A stretch of 64,000 bases of DNA, from positions 60,512,546 through 60,576,545 of the forward strand of contig NC_065884.2 of NCBI RefSeq assembly GCF_932274485.2. Reading direction: 5' to 3'. Positions 21,701 through 28,138 of the stretch are shown one piece after another. This DNA comes from Patella vulgata (lineage: Eukaryota; Mollusca; Gastropoda; Patellidae). The position numbers and the translations under genes were made by a program. Every line of letters starts with the position of its first letter. The stretch's first letter is position 1. Under the pieces are notes generated by a model. The model worked only from the letters and a program-made list of their open reading frames with translations. It was not told the origin of the DNA and ran no database searches.

Positions 21701-22148
21701 TACGCCTATAACGTACTATTAATTTTTATAGGTAATAACGGAAATTGGACAGGTGAATTAAATCATGTTTAAGATTGTGTAAGATTAATTTAAAAAGATA
21801 ATTCCATTAACCCTTACATTAGGCCTACTGGTGAGTTTTAAAACGTATGACGCTTTAAAGAAAGTCTTCTAGCAATATTATTGTTTATTGTAACAAAAAA
21901 AAGTGGCTTTTCTTTTATATAAGGCATCGGTCAGCATTCAAAAGCTCGAATTTAGCACACCATGTCCATAGTGACCGTCCACTGATCCAGGATATTATTT
22001 AATAAATGCCATTTCACATTTTTTTTTTAGTGCTAATACTAGTATTAGTAGTATACAAATAATAAATTTAGAAAAGTCTCACAAACCTCGTCTGGCAGAC
22101 GGGACACTGCACTAAGACAGGTCCTGCATTATTTGTGCGAATCGGCAT
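626..22148 (-). CDS. xanthine dehydrogenase / aldehyde oxidase-like molybdo-flavoenzyme, 5' part (15 exons, 3' end outside window)
   Basis: Spliced reading of the minus strand gives 607 codons from the ATG at 22148. Exons: 22087-22148, 17368-17507, 16828-16997, 15662-15822, 14158-14234, 12763-12845, 7801-7999, 7196-7275, 6127-6285, 5693-5795, 4770-4918, 4192-4302, 3432-3498, 1853-1953, 626-784. All junctions are GT/AG and the phases agree. Order of domains: zinc-ribbon-like CPVC (15-18) and CQNC (38-41); plant-type 2Fe-2S cysteines C95, C100, C103, C125; second 2Fe-2S domain with CGFC (165-168) and CRC (200-202); FAD domain with HGNTGFG (292-298) and TWAGN; start of the molybdenum part with [14 protein letters not shown] in the last exon. 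The family hydroxylates purines or aldehydes in the cytosol using Mo cofactor, FeS and FAD. The Mo active site lies outside the window, so xanthine and aldehyde activity cannot be told apart. The zinc-ribbon-like extension is unusual for the family as I know it. Confidence 0.92.
960..1450. repeat. dispersed repeat E, copy 1
   Basis: Shares scattered blocks with 59400-60560: AATAAAACACCAATTTT, GACATTTTTGGGCATCGAT, and ATTGGATCACATTGAAGTTG followed by GCAGGAAAACGCATTTG. Orientation is the same in both. Family unknown. Confidence 0.65.
1853..1953 (-). CDS. exon 14: linker, [12 protein letters not shown]
   Basis: 101 nt. It ends in [13 protein letters not shown], equivalent to the YR..LA..FF.K motif before the molybdenum part in xanthine dehydrogenases. 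Acceptor ATTTCAG, donor GTATCT. Confidence 0.88.
2168..2452 (+). mobile_element. MITE family F, copy 1 (intron 13)
   Basis: Begins GCTCGATTGTCAGTCCGGAAC and ends with the inverted GGAACGTTCAATCGAGTA. The interior is shared with 13778-14009, including CAATATGTTTCAGCT-like and GGTTGAGA segments. A non-autonomous DNA element by structure. Confidence 0.75.
3103..3350 (+). mobile_element. SINE family A copy (head partly lost)
   Basis: Carries the family A body: TCCTCCGGTTTCCTCCCACTG, CCCGAAATGACC and ATGTTAAACCCCATTTCTCTC. The 3' tail segment is repeated once. A 16-G run lies just before it. Confidence 0.85.
3432..3498 (-). CDS. exon 13: linker to the molybdenum domain
   Basis: 67 nt between TTTTAG and GTAATAAAG, encoding [15 protein letters not shown]. 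This matches the A-x-x-x-E-x-x-L region of CO-dehydrogenase flavoprotein C-terminal domains. Confidence 0.85.
3648..4049 (+). mobile_element. MITE family D copy (intron 12)
   Basis: Left end ATTATGTAAGATTTAGATAA, right end inverted ATTATGCAAGAGCTAAATC. The interior TTTCATTCAAATTACTTTG is shared with 59.3, 62.8 and 52.2 kb. Confidence 0.75.
4192..4302 (-). CDS. exon 12: end of the FAD domain
   Basis: 111 nt, 37 codons, phase 0 both sides. It contains [12 protein letters not shown] and the GISKT step typical of the FAD-domain C-terminal lobe. Confidence 0.9.
4346..4562. repeat. AT-rich minisatellite, unit about 24 bp
   Basis: Repeated TAATGTAATC(T/G)(G/A)TTTAACT-ACAA units, imperfect, within intron 11. 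Confidence 0.75.
4770..4918 (-). CDS. exon 11: FAD domain, C-terminal half
   Basis: 149 nt with clean phases, encoding residues about 412-461 with ITMAIIPLV and [10 protein letters not shown]. The junction to exon 12 gives RHQNAHAYV, the family R-x-x-N-A step. Confidence 0.9.
4955..5450. repeat. tandem duplication of about 200-240 bp, about 2.3 units (intron 10)
   Basis: CATAATATTCCA-TAAATAAATGC recurs at 4979 and 5164; CTGTAATAGGTTCA at 5044 and 5279; AAGAAAACTTAGTCATCAT at 5083 and 5319. It ends near a GACAGACAG run. Confidence 0.75.
5524..5660 (+). mobile_element. SINE family B, 5' fragment
   Basis: tRNA-like head CACTGTGGCTAAGTGAG and B box GCAGGTTCGGTCCC, then GGCATGGTTTCCCCC. It stops in mid-body. 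Confidence 0.8.
5693..5795 (-). CDS. exon 10: FAD-binding TWAGN segment
   Basis: 103 nt encoding [17 protein letters not shown], equivalent to the VGGNI FAD contact of vertebrate enzymes, with FISDI downstream. Confidence 0.93.
5945..6108 (+). mobile_element. SINE family B, middle fragment
   Basis: Carries AAGTTCATCAAGATTTTCCG, GGACGGAGGGCCTGACAAG, GACAAAAAAACGAGGT and ACGTAAAAGATCCCTT. Both ends are missing. It abuts exon 9. Confidence 0.85.
6127..6285 (-). CDS. exon 9: FAD domain
   Basis: 159 nt, phase 0 at both ends. It encodes [14 protein letters not shown], the G-A-x-x-x-L step of the family FAD domain, and ends at GTTSIRN just before the LGTWAGN segment. Confidence 0.92.
6657..6760. 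repeat. microsatellites (ACT)n and (CA)n
   Basis: Imperfect ACTACTACTA repeats followed by a CACACACACACAC run in intron 8. Confidence 0.9.
7196..7275 (-). CDS. exon 8: FAD domain
   Basis: 80 nt between AACAG and GTAAG, encoding [19 protein letters not shown], matching the FAD domain segment that follows the GNT loop. Confidence 0.88.
7299..7680. repeat. G/T-rich degenerate tandem repeat, unit about 65-70 bp (intron 7)
   Basis: GTAGATTTGTGTG, GGTTGATTTGGGTGAAGTTGAA and TTTTAGATGG recur several times. The strand is almost free of C, so the gene's own transcript is A/C-rich here. Confidence 0.7.
7801..7999 (-). CDS. exon 7: cysteine-rich linker and start of the FAD domain
   Basis: 199 nt. 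It holds [13 protein letters not shown] (a cysteine-rich linker common in family members) and LLHGNTGFG, the FAD pyrophosphate-binding loop. The intron before it (8000-12762) holds a large tandem repeat. Confidence 0.93.
8158..8270 (-). mobile_element. SINE family A, 3' fragment
   Basis: GAGAGAGAG tail, GGGGTTTAATGTCCACTTGAC and TTCAATAACTCGCTTGCGCG, in reverse orientation. Confidence 0.85.
9650..10040. repeat. dispersed repeat G, copy 1
   Basis: Closely matches 44085-44138 plus 45990-46262: CAATCACTGATAAGGATGACAT, then GGCGTTTGACGTATTTGTAGG, CAGCATTCTCTCCGAAGCAG and TTAAGGCAGTCATCT. Same orientation. This copy is continuous. Confidence 0.85.
10320..11755. repeat. alternating two-part tandem array, about 9 half-units (intron 6)
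   Basis: The anchor AAAATTGTGACCTCTAG recurs about every 150-170 bp (near 10450, 10614, 10777, 10931, 11105, 11267, 11361, 11521, 11683). Two half-units alternate. One has CAAGCTAAAAACG, CAGGAAGTTATGGTC and AAAGGAACCGAGATC; the other has GCGGCCATTTTGTC and CATTATGGTGTAA. It ends in ATGGACGGACGGACAGGGAC. No ORF of note. Confidence 0.9.
11795..11910 (+). repeat. dispersed repeat H, copy 1
   Basis: TTTTTTCACGGTGAGATAACAAC and a following ATTGAGTTAG block match 54015-54135 in the same orientation. Confidence 0.65.
12505..12688 (-). mobile_element. SINE family B, degenerate copy
   Basis: ATCGAATTCCAACTGTCAAG, CACTGACAAAGGAAAACCAC and a decayed tRNA-like head ending GAGCCACTGTGGC, in reverse orientation. 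Confidence 0.8.
12763..12845 (-). CDS. exon 6: linker after the 2Fe-2S domains
   Basis: 83 nt starting [12 protein letters not shown], the conserved continuation of CRCTGYR. It is bounded by CCACAG and GTAAGTT. Confidence 0.92.
12885..13042 (+). mobile_element. SINE family A, 3' fragment
   Basis: TCCTCCGGTTTCCTTCCAC through TGTTAAACCCATTTCTCTC. It is directly followed by a second copy. Confidence 0.85.
13043..13270 (+). mobile_element. SINE family A, copy with head
   Basis: tRNA-like head GGTTTGGATGGCCGAACGGG with a B box GGTTTCGATTCCC, then the family body. It stops at ATTGAACCATGTCTCC and lacks the usual 3' end. Confidence 0.9.
13778..14009 (+). mobile_element. MITE family F, copy 2 (intron 5)
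   Basis: Ends TTGATTGTCAGTCCGGAAC and the inverted CCGGACCGTTCAATCGAGTA. Same orientation as the copy at 2168. Confidence 0.75.
14158..14234 (-). CDS. exon 5: second half of cluster 2 (CRC)
   Basis: 77 nt encoding a helix followed by NVVCRCTG, the family signature for the last two ligands of the second 2Fe-2S cluster. The phases match both neighbours. Confidence 0.93.
14310..14385 (-). mobile_element. SINE family B fragment
   Basis: TTGTCCCATCTGAATGACTAG and CACTCTGACAAGGGAAAACC, the middle of the element in reverse. Confidence 0.75.
14545..14907 (+). mobile_element. MITE family M, copy 1 (363 bp, intron 4)
   Basis: Left end CAATCTGATTAAAACACAGA, then TCCTATTTCGTTTCG; the right end is its inverted complement (TATTTTTATCAGATTG). 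The interior GCACGGAACTGTGGGTAA and TTTCTGACGTCATAGGGTC are shared with 39870-40212. Confidence 0.88.
15080..15298 (+). mobile_element. SINE family B, degenerate copy
   Basis: CAGTGGTGCAAGACTGAGGG, TAAGAGTAGACTGTAGTG and ATGGCGTATGCCCGTCTTCA. Head and tail are missing. Confidence 0.85.
15318..15384. repeat. 67-bp inverted repeat, left arm
   Basis: Base-for-base reverse complement of 15862-15928 by eye. It includes two TATTACAGTG segments, which resemble the acceptor of exon 4. Confidence 0.92.
15391..15632. repeat. 40-bp minisatellite, six units
   Basis: The unit starts GGAGGATATGTTGTATGAGT and continues GTAATGGCAGTTCGATCAAA, with few differences between units. It lies 30 bp from the exon 4 donor. 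Confidence 0.95.
15662..15822 (-). CDS. exon 4: second 2Fe-2S domain
   Basis: 161 nt, phase 0 in and phase 2 out. It opens with Cys125, the fourth ligand of cluster 1, and ends in [15 protein letters not shown], the conserved first half of cluster 2. It is flanked by a perfect 67-bp inverted repeat. Confidence 0.95.
15862..15928. repeat. 67-bp inverted repeat, right arm
   Basis: Partner of 15318-15384. Together they enclose exon 4 and the minisatellite. Confidence 0.92.
16170..16475. mobile_element. two SINE family B fragments, opposite orientation
   Basis: About 16170-16265 reads in reverse (TTTCAACTGCCAAGG, TTTTTCATTCCGTCC). About 16340-16475 reads forward (ATGTAAAAGAACCCTTGAC, CCCTCATAGCACTCAACATG). 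Confidence 0.75.
16481..16760 (-). mobile_element. SINE family A, nearly full copy
   Basis: Full structure in reverse: GAGAGAGA tail, GGGGTTTAACGTCCACTCGA body, B box complement GGGGATTCGAAACC, and a head ending AACCATTCAGCCATCCAACC. It lies just downstream of exon 3 in the gene's sense. Confidence 0.95.
16828..16997 (-). CDS. exon 3: first 2Fe-2S cluster
   Basis: 170 nt from the acceptor TTTTTTGTAG to the donor GTAAGTT. It contains [13 protein letters not shown], the C-x4-C-x2-C signature of the plant-ferredoxin-type cluster, preceded by SLNEFLRQK. Confidence 0.95.
17368..17507 (-). CDS. exon 2: second zinc knuckle (CQNC) and start of the 2Fe-2S domain
   Basis: It enters in phase 2 after TTTTTTCAG and leaves in phase 1 at GTAAACT. 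It encodes [16 protein letters not shown] and then the first beta strand, [11 protein letters not shown], which matches the F-x-x-N-G strand of family ferredoxin domains. Confidence 0.88.
17552..17675 (-). pseudogene. partial tandem duplicate of exon 2 with its acceptor
   Basis: This segment repeats about 123 bp covering the 5' part of exon 2, its branch and acceptor region and some upstream intron. The duplicate keeps TTTTTTCAG and the reading frame but has lost one codon, and it meets an in-frame TAA at 17554-17552 just after QFFKF. If spliced in, it would end the protein soon after the zinc-ribbon-like module. It may be silent debris or a stop-containing alternative exon. Confidence 0.85.
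19160..19262 (-). mobile_element. SINE family B fragment
   Basis: TTTTGCCCAGGCAGCAGCGC, CTACTCTTTTATTTCC and AACTGCCAAAGGGATCC, in reverse. Confidence 0.7.
20296..20419. repeat. 124-bp foldback element (intron 1)
   Basis: Outer arms CTCACAGAACTTTACC and GGTAAAGTTCTGTGAG are exact complements. Inner parts CCCTTGGTAA and GCCCTTAGAATGCATATTCTAAGGGC are also paired. Probably a short MITE. Confidence 0.9.
20908..20943. repeat. (TA)n microsatellite
   Basis: Alternating TA over about 35 bp in intron 1. The rest of 17676-22086 holds only fragments and poly-G/C runs. Confidence 0.9.
21280..21336 (-). mobile_element. SINE family B fragment
   Basis: GGGACCTTGGTTTTCCATATC and GAACGACTAGACAGCTGTA, in reverse. 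Confidence 0.75.
22087..22148 (-). CDS. exon 1: start codon and first zinc-ribbon knuckle
   Basis: The ATG at 22148-22146 opens 20 codons plus two bases, ending in CPVCQT, then the donor GTTTGT. No longer upstream ORF competes for the start. Confidence 0.75.
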
Positions 22149-22438
22149 TTTGGAATTAGAAAATCAAACTGGGCACAGGTAAGATCTGACAGTGTTTCAT
22201 TCCGGCTGACAGATTCTTAAATAATTAATATTTTGAGTCTTGCCGGATTACTTAATACATGACGAGCGATAAGGTCACGTGAACAATTTGTATGCCGTCA
22301 CGTGATTTGACAGCAACAAACGATAAAGGATTCTTCGTATTTCGCACAATTAATTTGAGAATATATTTTGAATCATAAATTTTCTCACAAACACTGATGC
22401 AACAATGATAAAAATGGAAATTGAACTTTTTTATAATT

Positions 22439-22447
22439 AAAAAAAAA
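22439..22447 (-). terminator. RNA polymerase III terminator of the tRNA-Arg gene
   Basis: A run of nine T on the minus strand begins four bases past the mature tRNA 3' end, the standard Pol III stop signal. Confidence 0.85.
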
Positions 22448-22451
22448 TTGT

Positions 22452-22524
22452 CGACCACGACGAGACTCGAACTCGCAATCTTCTGATTCGAAGTCAGACG
22501 CCTTATCCATTAGGCCACGCGGCC
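22452..22524 (-). tRNA. tRNA-Arg (anticodon TCG)
   Basis: A 73-nt cloverleaf on the minus strand. The acceptor stem GGCCGCG pairs with CGTGGTC through a few G-U pairs, and the discriminator is G. The D arm reads GCCTAATGGATAAGGC. The anticodon loop CTTCGAA gives TCG (22491-22489), and the T loop is TTCGAGT. No intron. It decodes CGA. It lies about 300 bp upstream of the molybdo-flavoenzyme start codon, same strand. Confidence 0.95.
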
Positions 22525-22993
22525 GCTAGAAAATTGTGGGTTTATTGTAGTAGTCTTTACTTGCTAGTCCAACTTATTAAAAGATCTTTTGTGAGGTATT
22601 TTACTTGTAGTTGTAGGGATTAGACACAATTATAGAGATTAATAATAGCCTATGTATTAATTTTGTGATTTTGTTGCATAATTACTTTAAAAATTAGGCC
22701 TATATTTTCATAAAGAAAAAAAACACTGTTTTGTTTCTCCCTTCCTTAGTTATGTGGGTGGTTCTTGCCCTAGCTAGGCTCTGGGGCTCAGGTTTAGTTT
22801 TAGTTTTAGTTTTTATTTTTAGGAAGTAATTATCAAGTAAAGAATTAGAACTAGAACTTAGAAGGATATATATCTTTTGTCTTGTTTCAAATTGGTTCAG
22901 ATAGAATTAGATCTACTGTAACATTATTATATACTAACATTTGGGCTTGACCATTTTTTACTTTAGCTATTTAATATAATAGACAATTATAGT

Positions 22994-23057
22994 GTCTGTG
23001 ACTTTTCCGACGATCATCATAAATGATAATATTATGATCGTCGGAAAAGTCACAGAC
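22994..23057. repeat. perfect 24-bp hairpin with 16-nt loop
   Basis: GTCTGTGACTTTTCCGACGA and four more bases pair without mismatch with 23034-23057. Confidence 0.95.
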
Positions 23058-23332
23058 TGACTATGGTGACTATGGACCAGCGTCATAAATTCGTCACAAT
23101 ACCAACACGTCACGATTTCGTTAAAATATAACGACCAATGCTGGCCTTGGACCTGCACAATGACTATACATTAGCCATTAGGCCTATTATATTATTCTAC
23201 TTCTCGCAGTCGTTTGATTAGACCTTTTCTAGGAATTGGTTCAGGAGTATGCCATGGGCTTCCCCTGCTTTTAGGAGCTATACATGTTGAAATGACCTAG
23301 CTTTACGTGCATGCAAACATGGACACAATCAT

Positions 23333-23560
23333 TTGGCTAGTCCTTCGGATGAGACGAAAAACCGAGGTCCCGTGTATATATTGGAATGCACATAAAAGAT
23401 CCCCTGACAGTTGGAATTCGATATAAGAGTAGGCGATAGTGCCGCTGCCCGGGCAAAATTTCCCTCATAGCACACTGTATGGCGTATGCCCGTCTTCATT
23501 AGCCCAGTATAGGAGCAGAACAGTAGGACGTTAAACCTCATTTCATTTCATTTCATTTGG
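23333..23560 (+). mobile_element. SINE family B, 3' two-thirds
   Basis: GGATGAGACGAAAAACCGAG through GGACGTTAAACCTCATTTCATTTCATTTC. The ATTTC tail is intact and the head is missing. Confidence 0.92.
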
Positions 23561-25295
23561 CTACCTCGGCTTTTCGTGTTGGGGGTCGATAGCCTACCTA
23601 ACCCAAGCGGTTTTAATCCTTATTATTGCCTTGTCCCCTATTTGATTTTTTTTTTTTAAAAGAGTTGGGCTTATCGTTTCTAGGCCTATATTATTAGTGT
23701 AGCCTACTCGAGGTCTAGGTGTTGGTTGTGGAGGGGTGGGTGGGGCGATAAAGGGTTGTTTCCGTTCGGAAAAGTAGGTATAAATTGAAATAGACCTACC
23801 ACAGCTATAGAGATCTATCCATTACGTACTACAAATATGTATCCTAGCTACCACTACTATAGTTCGATTTTTGTCTGTTTCGAAGGATTAGACAGTCTCT
23901 CAACACGTGAGAACCGACCTTGAAAAGATTCTAAGGTTTCGAATCTTTGTATTTTGAAGTTCATCCCCGCTTGTAGAAGAACATAATCATTCAAAAATAC
24001 TAACTTTCACTGCACAAAAGGCTCGGTTCTAAAAAAATTCTAAGGTTGGCAGTATATTAAAACGAAACGACATAATACCGGTACGGCAAGATAGTATGCA
24101 ATCTAAGTAAGAAATGTGCATGTAGGCTTATCATTACTATAACATCTAAACATACCACCATTCACAAAAACAATTCTCATTCAGTTTCTTTTCATAGATT
24201 GGGAAATATAGCTACGGTCCACCCGTTTGTTTTATTGTAAGGCAATTTAAGCATAGATGACCTCCCAAATAAGAACCCACAAAGAAAATAAACACTCAAA
24301 ACCTCAGTAAACAAAACCCTTTGTTAGTGTTATATATCACAGGGCCGAAAATAAAGTTAAATCCTCCTAGCACGCAGGTGCGAAGCCCGCCGGCATGGGT
24401 CTAGGTAGAAAATAAAAGCAAAATCTGATTATTGTCTTTTAAAGTCTCTTTATGGACTGAACCTAGAGGTCGACACTGGAAACATGGGTACTAGTGAGCT
24501 GATGCGGCTGGCGCTCACTCGACTCGTCCGATGTCGTCGATCGAATGCCAGCTGATCTGATCTGTGCAACTGACCACCAGTTCTCATTAGGAGTCAGGAA
24601 GCATCACTACCTTACACTTTTTTTGGAGCACTACACAATTTTCTTCCGAGCATGGTTTTCTTATTTTAGAAGCATAGATTTTTCATTTCATGTTATTTTA
24701 GACCCTGTGTTACCATGATTCAAGTATAAATTACAATATTTTCAAATTATTTTAAAAGACAAAAAAAAAAAAAAAAAATCACTAAGTCTTCATTTAATTC
24801 ATTTCACGGTGACTGTCTGCCCATGTGCAAACGTTGCTACAGCGTATGAAACTCTCCCCTTGTTAAAATGTGGAGAAAAGTTTAAGCCGGGCAAATAAAC
24901 CAGAATTTATTGGGGAAATTAATGGCGGTCTGCATCCCTTTGCCTTTCAGGTTGTCTCCCTTGTGAGTTCATATTGATTTTGATTTTCCAACAATTGCAA
25001 CACTTTCAACATATCCAGACAAATAATTGTCAATCTGATTGAATAATTGTATTTTGCTGAATAACCCTGCCTATCAACATTAACCCCTAACTCCAACCTA
25101 CCCGATTAAAAAATAATTGCGAAATAGTAGCTCTTCAAGTTTAAATAGCCTATATATACATAGCTATCTATGAAAATATTCCCCGACTTTATATATGCGC
25201 TTTGTTTTAATCAGCATGGTCTTTCCATCTATTGTGCATCTTTATCCCAGCTGTTTATGTTATATATTTGTTGATTTATTGGATTTCCCAATATT

Positions 25296-25528
25296 GCGTG
25301 AGTTTAGACCATAAGGTCTGTTAACTAAATCAAGTGGCGTGGCTTCAGTGCCATGCTTGTACGTGGCAAGGAACTCAGGGTCGCCTGTACACCCTGAGTC
25401 CGGGTCCCCCGGTTCCCCCACTGCTAAAGAACCCCAAAGCGCGAGCGAATTATTGAAATAAATTGAACCATAACTATATGTTAGTGCCGAAATGACAAAG
25501 TTTGTGTGGATTGGACGTTAAACCCTGA
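25296..25528 (+). mobile_element. SINE family A, diverged copy
   Basis: GGTCTGTTAACTAAATCAAG, CTTGTACGTGGCAAGGA, CCCACTGCTAAAGAACCCC and GGACGTTAAACCC. Confidence 0.85.
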
Positions 25529-26271
25529 TTAATTTTCCTCCGTTCGATCGTTCCTGGAGTTTTACGTCCAATTCCACCGAGAGTGATATCGGAGACAATT
25601 CTCCCCCCCCCCCCGATTATCTCGCTCCTATAATCTGGAATAGTTCCAAGTATATAAGGGAGATAACTACATTTAAATTATATTCTGACAATTAATGATA
25701 ATGATGCAACGCTTTTTAACATGTTTTAATTTCATACTTAAGAGCCAGAGTCCCTGTCGTTGGTTTCTATTGAACAAATATTATTATATATCGTTACTAA
25801 GGTGCATGCGGTTTGTATTATTAGGTTATTAAGCTTCTAAAAATATATTGACGTATGTTACTAATTTTAGTAACACATATTGCACAAGGGGCATGAAATA
25901 AGGTATATATTGGGCGTGTGGCAAATTGGTTTAGAGTCTTGTTTCTAAGTCTTTTAATGGGAATGTTTTGTTATTGTTAGTGCTGAATAATATAAGGTAA
26001 ATTTACAAATATTATTTTTAAAATGGAAAACCATTACGAACATGAATAACCAACATAATTATCTATCAAAATTCAAAATTATATTTGTCTAGTAGCTATA
26101 GCCTACCAGATTCCGGACCTTTTTTACGCAGCGAAAACGCCTGTAGGCCTACACAGTCCAAATGCTCTCCTCGCATTCTATAGAAAATGAAATTGACTTT
26201 TAGGAGCATTTTCCACGCTGATACAGGACCAAGTAGTAAACATATACATACATGTATTAGTTAGTGGTTAT

Positions 26272-26472
26272 ATTAGTGCTAAATGATAAGGGCAGCTCAA
26301 TTTAGATTTAAACAGGGCTAGCGCTAATCCCAACCCTAACCCTAACTATCTGGACCTAGCCCCAATGCTTACCCTAACCCAAACCTACAATCTGGCCATG
26401 CATCAATCACGTACCCTAACCTTATATATTGACAAAAAATTGAGCTGGCCTTAACAAATAGATTTAGCCATT
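26272..26472 (-). mobile_element. MITE family T with CCCTAA motifs, copy 1
   Basis: Ends GTGCTAAATGATAAGGGCAG and, inverted, TTGAGCTGGCCTTAACAAAT. The interior has CCCAACCCTAACCCTAAC and TTACCCTAACCC. The copy at 37597-37812 is its reverse complement over most of the length. Confidence 0.88.
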
Positions 26473-26624
26473 ATTATAGGGTTAATATAGCGACGCTTCG
26501 ATTAGGCGAGGGGTTGTGCAGGTCAGGACGGAATTTTTTTCGACTCCTTAAACAAAGGGTAGATTTTCAATCAGGAGAAAACAGTAAAATAATTCACGAA
26601 AACAACCAACTGTTTAACAGTTTA

Positions 26625-27005
26625 TATCCCCGTGTGACCGGGGTGGCGTCCTCACTGCGCTGCTACGGCGATGGAAAATGGTCTCGGGGTGCGCAAAGAT
26701 CGCCATATTATAAGCGTAGTCAAAGCGTGGTGGAAACGCCAGATATTGTGCTGTGGTCTCGTCTCTATGGTCGCAAATGATCGCCAAGTCAAGGCGTTTC
26801 TTTTGAGCATGTTCAAAACAAATGCCAAAGTTCTGTGACCTAACTTGGAAAGCTGTGAGAACGCGGCTTTATTCAGGTTTGTAATTTTTGGGGACATTTT
26901 CTCGCGTTTTGTTCACGTTTGCCGGCGATTTTGTGTATTTTCTGGGCGCCGTACGGTCGCAGCAGCGCAGTAAGAACGCCACATCGGTCTGACGGGGGTA
27001 TTAAG
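26625..27005. repeat. GC-rich foldback, arms about 48 bp
   Basis: GGCGTCCTCACTGCGCTGCT near 26645 is the approximate reverse complement of GCAGCAGCGCAGTAAGAACG near 26956, with flanking CCCCGTGTGACC against GGTCTGACGGGGG. It is far richer in CpG than its surroundings. It could be a MITE or a promoter-type region. Confidence 0.7.
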
Positions 27006-27856
27006 TATAGGTTTGATGTGTGTTTTGTTTTACATGGATGTGGGGGCTGTGACGGTGAGTGCAAACCCCAAACCGACCCTTTATATACATCACTGTTCTT
27101 ACTCGGTGACATGGTCGTCTCTTTATAAAACTAAGTATACGAGGGCATAAATTTCAAGGGTCCATAATAATTGTTATTTTATATTTACAGTGATATGATG
27201 TGTTAGCTAAATTAATCAGGAGAAAAAGAAAATGGAGAAATGATTTGACAATATTAATGATAAACATCGAATAATGAAAAATTCAAACATTTCGTAAAAG
27301 ACAAGGATGTGTAAGGTGTATTGACTATGTTGTAAATTTTTCGTGTAGATATTAAATTGTTTCACGAAAGCAGTTCATATTTTAATATAAACATTCCAAT
27401 GATTCTCGAGGAAACAGACATAGCATATAAATTATTCCACTGGAAGAAAATGTCTAGAAAACGCAACAAATATCCAGACTATTTGTAGCAACACGATTGC
27501 TACAGCCATGTGTGTTTTAGTGTATACTAAATATAAAAACATGTGATCAGCAGGAAATGGAATAAAATTCGAACTGAATCCGTGGGCATTTTGGAATCTA
27601 TTTTGAAAAGTAAGTATAAAGTCAGGGTCGTCGAGGGTTAATTTTCAAATATGTGTTTATTCTTTAAACAATTATCATGCTGACACGCCCTCCGGAATCC
27701 CATTTGGCTCGCTACTCTGACAGCCGCCAACCCATACCCTATGAATTTCGATTCGATGGGCGTGTAAAGTCCAACTGATAACGTCGCCAATGGATTTCAT
27801 TTCATTTCATGTCAGAGCTTCAGTCACACTAATCTCTACTCTATCTGATTATTTTA

Positions 27857-28138
27857 GGGGGGTTGGATGGCTGAATGGTTAGCACGTGCGCGCTCTATCA
27901 TAAAGTCTGTCATTGAGTCAACTGGCGTGGTTTCGATTCCCCGGTTGTACGTGACAAGGAGTAGGGTCGCCTGTCCAACCCCGTGGGTTTTCTCCGGGTC
28001 CTCCGGTTTCATCCCACTACTAAAAACCCCTACGCGCAAGCGAATTATTGAACTAAAATTGAACCATATGTTAGTCCCGAAATGACCTAGTTTGTGTCGA
28101 GTGGACGTTAAACCCCATCTCTCTCTCTCTCTCTCTCT
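27857..28138 (+). mobile_element. SINE family A, full-length reference copy
   Basis: Head GGGGGGTTGGATGGCTGAATG with A box, B box GGTTTCGATTCCCC, body with TCCGGGTCCTCCGGTTTC and CTACGCGCAAGCGAATTATT, 3' end GTGGACGTTAAACCCCATC and a (CT)n tail. About 280 bp. Confidence 0.97.

Larger units (their letters stand above)
22525..26280. other. gene-poor stretch
   Basis: Apart from the hairpin at 22994, the SINEs at 23333 and 25296 and a 17-A run near 24760, I see no coding or RNA signal here. Confidence 0.5.

Noticed and set aside
26320-26390. Internal telomere
   Set aside because: Only a few CCCTAA units, inside a foldback element that has a second copy at 37.7 kb.
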